Positions 43,858-52,026 of a DNA stretch of 52,166 nucleotides are shown one piece after another. This stretch comes from JANPCX01 sp031431125. Its GTDB lineage: Bacteria > Pseudomonadota > Gammaproteobacteria > Burkholderiales > Burkholderiaceae_C. Where the stretch lies: the NCBI GenBank assembly GCA_031431125.1, contig JANPCX010000081.1:1-52166 (forward strand), read 5' to 3'. A program made the translations under genes and the position numbers. Within the stretch, counting starts at the first letter, position 1; each line of letters begins with the position of its first letter. The notes under the pieces were generated by a model that worked only from the letters and a program-made list of their open reading frames with translations, was not told where the DNA came from and ran no database searches.

Positions 43858-44673
43858 ATGGAACCTTTGACGCTTTGTTTTATTGGTGGTGGCAACATGG
43901 CCCAGGCCTTGGTCGGCGGGCAAATTCGAGCTGGCCGCGCCGCATCGTCGATTTGTGTGCTTGATCCCAACGCGCAGCAACGCGAGCGGCTACAAGAGGA
44001 ATGGGGGGTGCGCACCCTGGCCCAGGCGGATGCATCGCTGGCGCAAGCCTCTGCGGTGGTGTGGGCGGTGAAGCCGCAGGTGTTCGAGGCGGCCGCGGCG
44101 GCTTTGGGGTCTCAGTTGCAGCATGTGCTGCACATCAGCGTCATGGCGGGTATTCCCTGCCGCGCCATCGAGCGACTCACTGGGGGCCGCCAAGTGGTGC
44201 GCACCATGCCCAACACACCGGCACTGGTTGGAAAAGGCATCACGGGTGTTTTTGCAAGCGGGGCGGTGACCCCGGCGCAACGCCAGCAGGTGAGCGACTT
44301 GTTAGCGCCGACCGGCGAACAGCTCTGGGTCGACAACGAGGCTGACTTGGACGCGGTGACCGCCTTGTCTGGCTCCGGCCCAGCCTACGTGTTTTATTTC
44401 CTTGAGGCCATGGTGCAAGCTGCGCAAGACATGGGTTTGTCGGCAGAACAAGGGCGTTCGCTCGCACTGTCGACATTTGCCGGAGCTACCGCGCTGGCGC
44501 AAGCCTCGACCGACCCCATTCAAACCTTGCGCGAACGGGTCACCTCCAAAGGTGGCACCTCCCATGCGGCCATCAGTCACATGCAAGAGGCGGGTTTAGC
44601 ACCGCTTTTCGTTCAGGCAATGCGTGCCGCGCAACGCCGCGCAGCGGAGCTGGGCAATGAGTTTGGTGGCTAG
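43858..44673 (+). CDS. proC: Pyrroline-5-carboxylate reductase, proline synthesis
   Basis: A 271-residue Rossmann-fold reductase. It has IGGGNMAQALVGG at the N-terminus, WAVKPQV, VRTMPNTPALVGKG and ALSGSGPAYVFYFLEAM, and RERVTSKGGTSHAAI near the end. It makes the last step of proline synthesis. ATG 43858 follows a GTG immediately upstream. It diverges from the envelope operon and is normally a neighbour of yggS in this group of bacteria, but here it lies about 10 kb away. Confidence 0.96.
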   Translation: MEPLTLCFIGGGNMAQALVGGQIRAGRAASSICVLDPNAQQRERLQEEWGVRTLAQADASLAQASAVVWAVKPQVFEAAAAALGSQLQHVLHISVMAGIPCRAIERLTGGRQVVRTMPNTPALVGKGITGVFASGAVTPAQRQQVSDLLAPTGEQLWVDNEADLDAVTALSGSGPAYVFYFLEAMVQAAQDMGLSAEQGRSLALSTFAGATALAQASTDPIQTLRERVTSKGGTSHAAISHMQEAGLAPLFVQAMRAAQRRAAELGNEFGG

Positions 44674-44724
44674 GACGAGAACAACATCACGCTCACGCAG
44701 CGGGCCATGCCCGCCCCAATGATC

Positions 44725-44745
44725 GCTATGCAAAAACTGCATAGC
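44725..44745. promoter_or_regulatory. Inverted repeat, candidate LysR-type operator for glutamate dehydrogenase
   Basis: GCTATGCA and TGCATAGC form a perfect 8-bp inverted pair with a 5-nt spacer, about 112 bp before the dehydrogenase start. The spacing fits a LysR-type T-N11-A box (CTATGCAAAAACTGCATAG). No LysR gene is in the window, so the regulator is unlinked or the call is wrong. Confidence 0.55.
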
Positions 44746-44856
44746 TAACAGTGACAAACTCGGCACACTCCCGCCTACAGTGCCGGTCAACGCACGCAAC
44801 AACGCTTCTCGCAAGCGTCCGTGTTCCCTATTTTGTTGACTTGTTTGGAGCCCCGC

Positions 44857-46128
44857 ATGAGCAATTTGTCCTACGTTTCCTCCCATCCTGACAGCCCGTG
44901 GCAGACCTATCTGTCCCAGGTTGACCGTGTTTTGCCTTACCTCGGCCATTTGGCCAAATGGGGCGAAACACTCAAACACTGCAAACGCACTCTGATCGTC
45001 GACGTGCCCATCGAAATGGACGACGGCACCGTGCGCCACTTTGAGGGTTACCGCGTGCAGCACAACTTGTCGCGCGGCCCCGGCAAAGGCGGTGTGCGTT
45101 TCCACCCCGATGTCACCTTGGACGAAGTCATGGCCCTGTCGGCCTGGATGACAGTCAAATGCGCTGGAGTGGGCCTGCCCTATGGCGGCGCCAAAGGCGG
45201 CATCCGTGTCGACCCCAAGCAGCTCTCGCGCAAAGAACTCGAGCGCATGACGCGCCGCTACACCAGCGAGATCGGCATCATCATTGGCCCGCAGCGTGAC
45301 ATCCCCGCGCCCGACGTCAACACCAACGGCCAAATCATGGCCTGGATGATGGACACCTACTCAATGAACACCGGCTCCACCGCCACCGGCGTGGTCACCG
45401 GCAAACCCATCCACTTGGGCGGTTCACTGGGCCGCGTCAAAGCCACTGGCCGCGGTGTGTTCGTCACCGGCCACGAAGCCGCCAAACGTATTGGCATGAA
45501 TCTGCAAGGCGCCAAAGTGGCCGTGCAGGGCTTGGGCAATGTGGGCAGTGCCGCCGTCGAGCTGTTCGTGGCCGCTGGCGCCAAACTGGTGGCCGTGCAA
45601 GACCACACCGGCACCCTGGTCAACTCCAACGGTTTTGACTTCAACGAGGCCATGGCCGTCGTTAAACGTGAGGGTGGCATTGGCGGCTACAAAAACGCCG
45701 AGAAAATCGACGGCGAAGCCTTCTGGGACGTGGACTGCGACATCATGATTCCCGCTGCTTTGGAAGGCCAAATCACCACCGCGCGTGCCAACCGCCTCAA
45801 GGCCAAACTCGTGCTCGAAGGAGCCAACGGCCCCACCCTGCCCGAAGCCGACGACGTGCTGGCCAGCCGCAATGTTCTGGTCGTTCCCGACGTGATCTGC
45901 AACGCCGGCGGCGTGACCGTGAGTTACTTCGAGTGGGTGCAAGACTTCTCCAGCTTCTTCTGGACCGAAGACGAGATCAATGTGCGCCTGGACAAAATCA
46001 TGGTGGACGCCCTGAACCACATTTGGGACACGGCCGATCGCCACAAGATCACGCTGCGCACCGCCACCTTTGCCGTGGCTTGCGAGCGCATTTTGATTGC
46101 CCGCGAAGAACGCGGTTTGTACCCCTGA
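44857..46128 (+). CDS. gdhA: Glutamate dehydrogenase, NAD(P)-dependent
   Basis: A 423-residue enzyme that interconverts glutamate and 2-oxoglutarate plus ammonium. It has RGPGKGGVRFHPDVTLDEV, catalytic Lys113 in GLPYGGAKGG, APDVNTN, nucleotide motif QGLGNVGSAA (about 223) and LEGANGPTLPEAD. The hexameric 420-residue form is indicated. GGAG precedes ATG 44857. Coenzyme preference cannot be read safely. It is likely controlled through the inverted repeat upstream. Confidence 0.93.
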   Translation: MSNLSYVSSHPDSPWQTYLSQVDRVLPYLGHLAKWGETLKHCKRTLIVDVPIEMDDGTVRHFEGYRVQHNLSRGPGKGGVRFHPDVTLDEVMALSAWMTVKCAGVGLPYGGAKGGIRVDPKQLSRKELERMTRRYTSEIGIIIGPQRDIPAPDVNTNGQIMAWMMDTYSMNTGSTATGVVTGKPIHLGGSLGRVKATGRGVFVTGHEAAKRIGMNLQGAKVAVQGLGNVGSAAVELFVAAGAKLVAVQDHTGTLVNSNGFDFNEAMAVVKREGGIGGYKNAEKIDGEAFWDVDCDIMIPAALEGQITTARANRLKAKLVLEGANGPTLPEADDVLASRNVLVVPDVICNAGGVTVSYFEWVQDFSSFFWTEDEINVRLDKIMVDALNHIWDTADRHKITLRTATFAVACERILIAREERGLYP

Positions 46129-46300
46129 GCCCCCCAGTCGCTTGGCTCCAGCCCACAAGGGGCTGAGCCCGGACACATTTCGTCCTGTGGACGAAATGTG
46201 CCTGGCGAAGGGCCGGGCGTCTTCGCCCGGCGCGGCCTGCCAGGCCCTCCCAACGGACCGGCAAAGCCGGATCCGTGGGAGTTACTTGATGGGGCGACGT
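46129..46300. repeat. Hairpin cluster between convergent gdhA and ubiA
   Basis: Three hairpins lie in this gap: CACATTTCGTCC/GGACGAAATGTG (46174-46200, 12-bp stem, 3-nt loop); CCGGGCG/CGCCCGG (46213-46230) inside CCTGGC/GCCAGG; and GATCC-containing GGACCGGC/GCCGGATCC near 46255-46273. None has a T-run, but they may end both transcripts or be dispersed repeats. The opening GCCCCCCAG matches that at 30325. Confidence 0.6.
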
Positions 46301-46334
46301 CGCTATGCTCGTCGCGGGCAGAGGTTGCTCCTGC

Positions 46335-47252
46335 CTACAGACCCTTCAGAGCACTGTCCACCAACACGCCCGCAAAAACCGCCAACCCCAACCAGTGGTT
46401 CACACGGAAGGCCTTGAAGCAGCCCTCGCGCTCTCGGTCCTTGATCAAGCGGTAGTGCCGTAGCGCCATCGCAGTGGCCACGGCCAAACCAACAAAAAAG
46501 GCGAGGCCCAGCGCCAGCAGCACACCGGCCACTGCCCACACCACCAAATACAGTGCATAAAACAGCATCACCGCCGCGACGTCCCAGCGCCCCAGGGTGA
46601 TGGCCGAGGTGTGAATGCCAATTCTCAGATCATCGTCACGGTCCACCATGGCGTACTCGGTGTCGTAGGCCAAGACCCAAAACAAATTGCCCAGCAGCAA
46701 CACCCACGCCACCAGGGGCACCTGGCCCAACACCGCCGAGAACGCCATCGGGATACCAAAGCTGAACGCCACACCCAGCACCGCTTGCGGCATGGACAGG
46801 AAGCGTTTGGTGAAGGGGTAAACAATGGCCACGGCCAGCGCCGCAACGCTCCAAAGAACCGTGGGCAAATTGGTGGTCAGCACCAGCGCAAATGCCAACA
46901 CCGCCAGCACCGCACCCACGGCCAACGCTTCTTTCACACTGAGCGCACCGCTGGTGACGGGGCGTTGTGCGGTGCGCTTCACATGTTTGTCAAAGTCCCG
47001 GTCGGCCACATCGTTCACTGCGCAGCCGCTACTTCGCATCAAGAAGGTGCCCAACACAAACACCGTGAGCAAATGCCAACCCGGAAACCCACCGGCTGCG
47101 ATCCACAAGGCGGAGAGCGTGGGCCACAACAACAGGTAAGTGCCGGCAGGGCGGCTCCAGCGGATGAGGTCGAGGTAGAGCGCGAGGCGCGAATGCTGCA
47201 GGGTATTCACAACGTGGGCCTGTGCTTGATTTTGTGCAGTTGAACAGTACAT
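46335..47252 (-). CDS. ubiA: 4-hydroxybenzoate polyprenyltransferase, ubiquinone synthesis
   Basis: A 305-residue membrane enzyme with about nine helices. It attaches the prenyl chain to 4-hydroxybenzoate. The Asp-rich motif NDVADRDFDKHVKRT and the second YDTEYAMVDRDDD are both present, with RPAGTYLLLWPTLSALW at the start. ATG 47252 gives 305 residues; a GTG at 47210 gives 291, nearer the usual length. Neither has a good ribosome binding site. Confidence 0.94.
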   Translation of the reverse strand: MYCSTAQNQAQAHVVNTLQHSRLALYLDLIRWSRPAGTYLLLWPTLSALWIAAGGFPGWHLLTVFVLGTFLMRSSGCAVNDVADRDFDKHVKRTAQRPVTSGALSVKEALAVGAVLAVLAFALVLTTNLPTVLWSVAALAVAIVYPFTKRFLSMPQAVLGVAFSFGIPMAFSAVLGQVPLVAWVLLLGNLFWVLAYDTEYAMVDRDDDLRIGIHTSAITLGRWDVAAVMLFYALYLVVWAVAGVLLALGLAFFVGLAVATAMALRHYRLIKDREREGCFKAFRVNHWLGLAVFAGVLVDSALKGL

Positions 47253-47339
47253 TTTGGTGGCTTCTGGCGCTGCACGAGGCTACGAATTGCCTCTTAGGGA
47301 CCAACGCCAGTTGAATTTGAGAACGTCAAGGCTTGAACC

Positions 47340-47828
47340 TCAACGCCGCTTGAACACCCGTCGCAGACCTCGTTTCATCACCCTGCCCAAACGCCAAACC
47401 CACGTGGCGCGCACTTGCGTCAGGAGATTGTCTTTCCATGTTGTCCAGTGGCCGTAGGCTTTGGCAAACCAGGCCAGTTGCATCAAGGCGGGGCGGGTTA
47501 AGTTGAACAGGCGGGCCACGATGGCGGTGCCGACCAGTTTGGCAGCGATGATGACGGCCGCACCAAGCACTGCGTGGCCATGCGAGAGCGTCCACAGGGC
47601 CAACAACTTCACTGGCAACAGCAGCACGGACGGCAGCGCGAAGGTGGCCAATGCCGCATAGGGCGACAGGGCGCGGATGCGTGCCTCCATCCAAGCCCAC
47701 AGCGGCCAACGCGCACAACGGGCCAGCAGCGCTTGCAGCGGCTCCCAGCCCCATTCTTCAAACAGAATCAGCAGCGCCAGCGGAATGCTGAATAGGTTTT
47801 TTATGGCCCGCAGCAACAGCGTTTTCAT
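47340..47828 (-). CDS. Hypothetical membrane protein
   Basis: A 162-residue protein with two or more hydrophobic segments (about 15-30, 60-80 and 85-110) and a Lys/Arg-rich tail (RRVFKRR). I recognise it as a recurrent small protein in related genomes but know no function. ATG 47828 is chosen because it starts 7 bp after the gph stop; the frame is open further upstream inside gph. Confidence 0.7.
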   Translation of the reverse strand: MKTLLLRAIKNLFSIPLALLILFEEWGWEPLQALLARCARWPLWAWMEARIRALSPYAALATFALPSVLLLPVKLLALWTLSHGHAVLGAAVIIAAKLVGTAIVARLFNLTRPALMQLAWFAKAYGHWTTWKDNLLTQVRATWVWRLGRVMKRGLRRVFKRR

Positions 47829-47835
47829 GAACGCA

Positions 47836-48498
47836 TCAATCGCACCAAACGATGGCATCCAGTCTGTCGTAAACAGCGTCCACATCCAAACCGTGAACGG
47901 GCTGTCCGTGGTTGTAGCCGTAACTCATCAGCACCACAGGGCAACCCGCCGCACGGGCGGCTTGGGCGTCGTTGCTGCTGTCGCCCACCATCAAGGTTTG
48001 CGCGGGTGTGGTGCCTAGCGCTGCGCAGGTGTTGAGCAGTGGTTCTGGGTGGGGTTTTTTGTGGGGGAAAGCGTCCCCACCGAAAACCACCTCAAAGTAG
48101 CCGCGCAACCCCTTGCGTTCGAGCAGTGGCTCGGCCAAGGCCGTCGGTTTGTTGGTGACGCAGGCCAAACGCAGGCCGCGTTCTTTCATGGCCTGCAGAC
48201 CCTCTTGCACCCCAGGGTAGACCTTTGCAAATTGGCCGTTGAGGCCCAGATAGTGGTGCATGTAACGTTCATGGGCTTCGTCAAATCGTGCGGCCTTGGC
48301 GTCGACTTGGGCCACGGTGGAACGTATCAAGTGTTCGGTGCCTTTGCCCACGGTGTGTTGAATGAAGTCGCGCTGGATGGTCGGCAGGTGCATGTCGCGC
48401 AACATGGCACCGAGCGCGGCTTCGAAGTCGCCGACGGTGTCTATCAGGGTGCCATCGAGGTCGATGATGGCGGCTTGCAGCCCATCGGGAAGTGGCAT
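47836..48498 (-). CDS. gph: Phosphoglycolate phosphatase
   Basis: A 220-residue HAD hydrolase with nucleophile motif IIDLDGTLID (Asp13), the Thr in CVTNKP, the Lys in HKKPHPEPLL and the acidic MVGDSSNDAQAA. It removes phosphate from 2-phosphoglycolate. It follows rpe by 12 bp on the same strand, a standard rpe-gph pairing. Confidence 0.93.
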   Translation of the reverse strand: MPLPDGLQAAIIDLDGTLIDTVGDFEAALGAMLRDMHLPTIQRDFIQHTVGKGTEHLIRSTVAQVDAKAARFDEAHERYMHHYLGLNGQFAKVYPGVQEGLQAMKERGLRLACVTNKPTALAEPLLERKGLRGYFEVVFGGDAFPHKKPHPEPLLNTCAALGTTPAQTLMVGDSSNDAQAARAAGCPVVLMSYGYNHGQPVHGLDVDAVYDRLDAIVWCD

Positions 48499-48510
48499 GC
48501 GGGGCGGGCC

Positions 48511-49209
48511 TCAGGCCACTTTCACCAGCTCGTCACGCATGGCTTGCACGACCTTGGCATAGTCGGCCTGCCCAAAGATGGCGCTGCCCGCGACAAAGGT
48601 GTCGGCACCGGCAGCCGCCACTTGGGCAATGTTGTCCACCTTGATGCCACCATCGACTTCGAGGCGAATGTCGCGTCCGCTGGCGTCAATGATGCGGCGT
48701 GCTTGTTCAATCTTCTTCAAGCTGTTTGGGATGAAGCTTTGGCCACCAAAGCCGGGGTTCACACTCATGATGAGCACGAGGTCCACTTTGTCGATCACCC
48801 ACTCCAGCACGTCCAGCGATGTGGCAGGGTTGAACACCAAACCGGCTTGGCAGCCCTCGGCGCGTATCAACTGCAAGGTGCGGTCAACATGGGTGCTGGC
48901 GTCGGGGTGGAAACTGACAAGGTTGGCGCCCGCTTTGCAAAAGGCTTGCGCCAACGCATCCACAGGTTGAACCATGAGGTGGACATCAATCGGCACGGCA
49001 CTGCCATCGGCCCGCTTGGCATGGGGCTTCAGCGCCTGGCACACCATGGGACCAAAGGTGAGGTTGGGCACATAGTGGTTGTCCATCACGTCAAAGTGAA
49101 TCCAGTCGGCTCCGGCTGCAATCACGGCGCGAAGCTCTTCGCCCAGGCGGGCGAAGTCGGCGGACAAAATGCTGGGAGCGATGCGGTAGGTGCGGGGTTG
49201 TTTATTCAT
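48511..49209 (-). CDS. rpe: Ribulose-phosphate 3-epimerase
   Basis: A 232-residue TIM-barrel enzyme with IAPSILSADFARLGEE, HFDVMDNHYVPNLTFGP, DVHLMV, MSVNPGFGGQSFIP and EVDGGIK. It interconverts ribulose-5-phosphate and xylulose-5-phosphate. All metal-binding His and Asp motifs are intact. It is first of the rpe-gph-membrane protein unit and diverges from apaG with 77 bp between starts. Confidence 0.96.
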   Translation of the reverse strand: MNKQPRTYRIAPSILSADFARLGEELRAVIAAGADWIHFDVMDNHYVPNLTFGPMVCQALKPHAKRADGSAVPIDVHLMVQPVDALAQAFCKAGANLVSFHPDASTHVDRTLQLIRAEGCQAGLVFNPATSLDVLEWVIDKVDLVLIMSVNPGFGGQSFIPNSLKKIEQARRIIDASGRDIRLEVDGGIKVDNIAQVAAAGADTFVAGSAIFGQADYAKVVQAMRDELVKVA

Positions 49210-49286
49210 GGGGAGGCCCTTGGGTTAATCGGATTCTAGAAGGCCCTTTTGTTTGTGCTCCATCGGCAGGCTCCTAGAATGTCCTC

Positions 49287-49661
49287 ATGCCTAAACCCGA
49301 ATTCACCTGCACCGTCGATGTTCAGTACTTGGCTGAACAATCCCAACCCGAAGCCGAACAGCACGCGTTTTCTTATACGGTGCACATCACCAACACCGGC
49401 GATGTCACAGCGCAATTGATTGCGCGGCACTGGGTGATCGCCGACGCGACGGGGCTGGCCCATGAAGTTCGGGGTTTGGCGGTGGTCGGACACCAGCCGG
49501 TGCTCAAACCGGGTGAAAAATTCGAGTACACCAGCTGGACGCCATTGACCACATCGCAAGGCACCATGCGAGGTACGTTCTTTTGCATGACGGAAGACGC
49601 CAAGTCGTTTGAGGCCGTGGTGCCCGAGTTTTTGCTGTCGAGCCCCCAACTCTTGCACTGA
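49287..49661 (+). CDS. apaG: ApaG family protein
   Basis: A 124-residue single-domain beta-sandwich protein with the ApaG patterns FSYTVHITNTGDVTAQLIARHWVIADATG, VVGHQPVLKPGEKFEYTSWTPLTTSQGTMRG. The length is standard. It was linked to Co/Mg phenotypes in enteric bacteria; the molecular role is unsettled. It is 13 bp before the Gcr-family gene. Confidence 0.94.
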   Translation: MPKPEFTCTVDVQYLAEQSQPEAEQHAFSYTVHITNTGDVTAQLIARHWVIADATGLAHEVRGLAVVGHQPVLKPGEKFEYTSWTPLTTSQGTMRGTFFCMTEDAKSFEAVVPEFLLSSPQLLH

Positions 49662-49674
49662 CACAGCGGCCGAC

Positions 49675-51717
49675 ATGCGATCAGCGGCGGCACACAGCCC
49701 TTGGGATTTGACCGCGCTGCTCAATGCAGCCGACCCTAAATCGCCCCGCGCTGAACGCCACCTGTGGTTGGTGCGTCTGATGGAGTGGCTGCGACATGCG
49801 CCGCTGAAAAAGAACGAACTGATCACAAACGCCGCATCCGCAACGCCGCGTCCCATCCTGCGCCTGCGCCATTTGTTCAGGGTGTTGGCGCAACACCCTG
49901 AACACCAAGCACGGGTGTGCGGCGTTTGGCGGGCGTTTTGGTCGCAAATTGATGCATCCGCCTTGTTCGCCGATTTTGGATTTGCGCCCAGAGCGGCGCT
50001 GTTCAGTGAGATCGGGAACCGCCTGCGCGAACGGCTGTTGCCTGGCACACCCGACACCTCGGACCTCGCCGAACTGTTTCAGTTGCTTTTTGTGCCCGAC
50101 GATGCACTGTGGCTGCAAGCCCTGGATGACGACACCCTTGCTGATCTGTCCCAGCTCATGGCTTTGAATGGCGATTCAGACAACAAGGCCGGCGCCGCAG
50201 CGCCGACAACCACATGGCGCAGCAGCATGTCGGATGCGCTGTCACTCTTGGTTGCGGCCATTCAAGGCCAAGGCCTGTCAGGGCCGCTGCGCAAACGCAT
50301 GAGCACCGAGCTGCTGGCCGACGAGCCCTTTCGTCAATTGCCACGTGTCGTTCAGTCTTTGCGACTGGCGCTGGAAACTGGCGAGCAGGCCGTGGTTTTG
50401 CAGGAAGCAGCTTATTTGCGTGCTTTGCTCGACCGCTGCCGCGAGGCAACGAGCAGCATCACCCAGCACCTGGAAGAACATGGGGTGTCGGTGGACATTG
50501 TGTTTGCCATGGAGCAGCTGCGCGCTCGCACGGTGAGGGTGGAGCAGCTGCTGGAGTGTCTGTTGTCACCCCAAGCGCAACCCGACTTGCTGAGGCTGTT
50601 GCTGAGCTTGCTACAAAGTCAGGCCCAACTGCGCAGCGTGCGCAGCTTGCTGGCGCGTCAGTACTCGCTGTTGGCGCGCCAGGTGGCCGAGCGCAACGCC
50701 GAAACCGGCGAGCACTACATCACGCGGGACCGCAACGAGTGGCGCGACATGCTGCGCCGGGCGGCCGGTGGGGGTGCGGTGATCGCGGGCACCACTTTCG
50801 TCAAATTTGCAATCGTTGCCCTGGGGTTGTCGGCCTTTTGGGCGGGTGCGTGGTCGGGCGTGAATTACGCCACCAGTTTTGTGGTGGTCATGTTGTTGCA
50901 CTGGACGGTGGCGACCAAACAACCTGCCATGACCGCACCGGCCATGGCCGCATCGTTGGGTGAGCTCAGCGACGACGTCGCGTTAGACCGGTTCGTGGAC
51001 AAGGTGGCCCAGCTGACCCGCTCTCAGTTCGCGGGCGTTGTCGGCAACGTCATGGTCTGCGCGCCTTTGGTGCTGGTTGTTCAGCTGCTGTGCCACGCGC
51101 TATTTGGTTCAACGCCCGTGGGTTTGAAAGAAGCGGCCTATGTCAAACACAGTATCACCTTGCTCGGCCCGACGGCACTCTTTGCGGCTTTCACTGGGGT
51201 GCTGCTTTTTGCCAGTTCCCTTTTTGCCGGCTGGGTCGAGAACTGGTTTGTATTTCACCGCCTGGACAGCGCCATCGCCTGGAACCCGCGTTTTGTGGCG
51301 CGTTTGGGTCCAGCGCGTGCACGGCGCTGGGCGCTCTGGTGGCGTCAGAACATCTCCGGTTTGGCTGCCAATGTGTCGCTCGGGTTGATGCTGGGTTTGG
51401 TGCCCGCGCTGCTGGGCTTTTTCGGCATTCCCTTGGACGTGCGCCACGTGACGTTGTCAGCCGGCCAACTCGCTGCAGCGCTCGGCGCGGAACTGCCGGT
51501 GCTGGGATGGCGCGCTTTGTTAGACCCGGCCGTGGCGTGGTGTGTTGCCGGTATCGCGGTGATTGGAGTGCTCAACCTGACAGTGAGTTTTTTGCTCGCC
51601 TTTCACGTCGCCCTGCGCTCGCGCGGTTTGAAGCTGGTGGACCGCCAACGCATCTACGCCGCCATCACCCAACGATTGGGGCGGGCACCGCTGTCCTTTT
51701 TGTTCCCGCCCAAGTAA
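49675..51717 (+). CDS. 'Site-specific recombinase Gcr' family membrane protein
   Basis: A 680-residue protein of the family usually annotated as site-specific recombinase (Gcr/SpecificRecomb). What I see is an N-terminal soluble helical half (to about 370) and a C-terminal half with about six membrane helices (FVKFAIVALGLSAFWAGAW, VMVCAPLVLVVQLLCHALFG, ALFAAFTGVLLFASSLFAG, LGLMLGLVPALLGFFG, GIAVIGVLNLTVSFLLAF). No tyrosine- or serine-recombinase catalytic motif is visible. ATG 49675 is chosen over an upstream start inside apaG. Confidence 0.82.
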   Translation: MRSAAAHSPWDLTALLNAADPKSPRAERHLWLVRLMEWLRHAPLKKNELITNAASATPRPILRLRHLFRVLAQHPEHQARVCGVWRAFWSQIDASALFADFGFAPRAALFSEIGNRLRERLLPGTPDTSDLAELFQLLFVPDDALWLQALDDDTLADLSQLMALNGDSDNKAGAAAPTTTWRSSMSDALSLLVAAIQGQGLSGPLRKRMSTELLADEPFRQLPRVVQSLRLALETGEQAVVLQEAAYLRALLDRCREATSSITQHLEEHGVSVDIVFAMEQLRARTVRVEQLLECLLSPQAQPDLLRLLLSLLQSQAQLRSVRSLLARQYSLLARQVAERNAETGEHYITRDRNEWRDMLRRAAGGGAVIAGTTFVKFAIVALGLSAFWAGAWSGVNYATSFVVVMLLHWTVATKQPAMTAPAMAASLGELSDDVALDRFVDKVAQLTRSQFAGVVGNVMVCAPLVLVVQLLCHALFGSTPVGLKEAAYVKHSITLLGPTALFAAFTGVLLFASSLFAGWVENWFVFHRLDSAIAWNPRFVARLGPARARRWALWWRQNISGLAANVSLGLMLGLVPALLGFFGIPLDVRHVTLSAGQLAAALGAELPVLGWRALLDPAVAWCVAGIAVIGVLNLTVSFLLAFHVALRSRGLKLVDRQRIYAAITQRLGRAPLSFLFPPK

Positions 51718-51729
51718 AGGGCCTGCCCC

Positions 51730-52026
51730 ATGCGGTTGACTCATGAGCTGACCTTGCAGACTGCGCTGTTGCTCGCAGCCATGGCCTGGCGCACCGCAGT
51801 TGCAACTCTCCGACCCCGCGCAAACTTTCAGGTGGATGCTGAATCAGTGGTCGGTTGAGGATTTGGCTCGTTTTCACGACCACTTTGGGGGGACTTCCCC
51901 TTCTTGGTGGCGCACGGCATCCGGGGTTGAGCGCCGATTCACGCAAACAGGGGGTTTAACCATGCGCACGCACCCAAGGAAGTGTCGGTCTGGGTTTGGT
52001 ACCCGCCTTTGGCCAGTGTCGCTTGA
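51730..52026 (+). pseudogene. Probable remnant of a secreted alpha/beta hydrolase
   Basis: ATG 51730 opens a signal-peptide-like stretch (LTLQTALLLAAMAW) that soon stops. Other frames continue with DPAQTFRWMLNQWSVEDLARFHDHFGG (51800 onward), then GDFPFLVAHGIRG, then APKEVSVWVWYPPLASVA, which resembles the start of dienelactone/PAF-acetylhydrolase-like enzymes. The pieces lie in different frames and each ends in a stop, so at least two frameshifts are needed. It ends where the palindromic element starts. This is a tentative call. Confidence 0.35.

Noticed and set aside
48049..49239. 396-codon open frame on the plus strand
   Set aside because: Antisense to gph and rpe, both complete and in their usual order.
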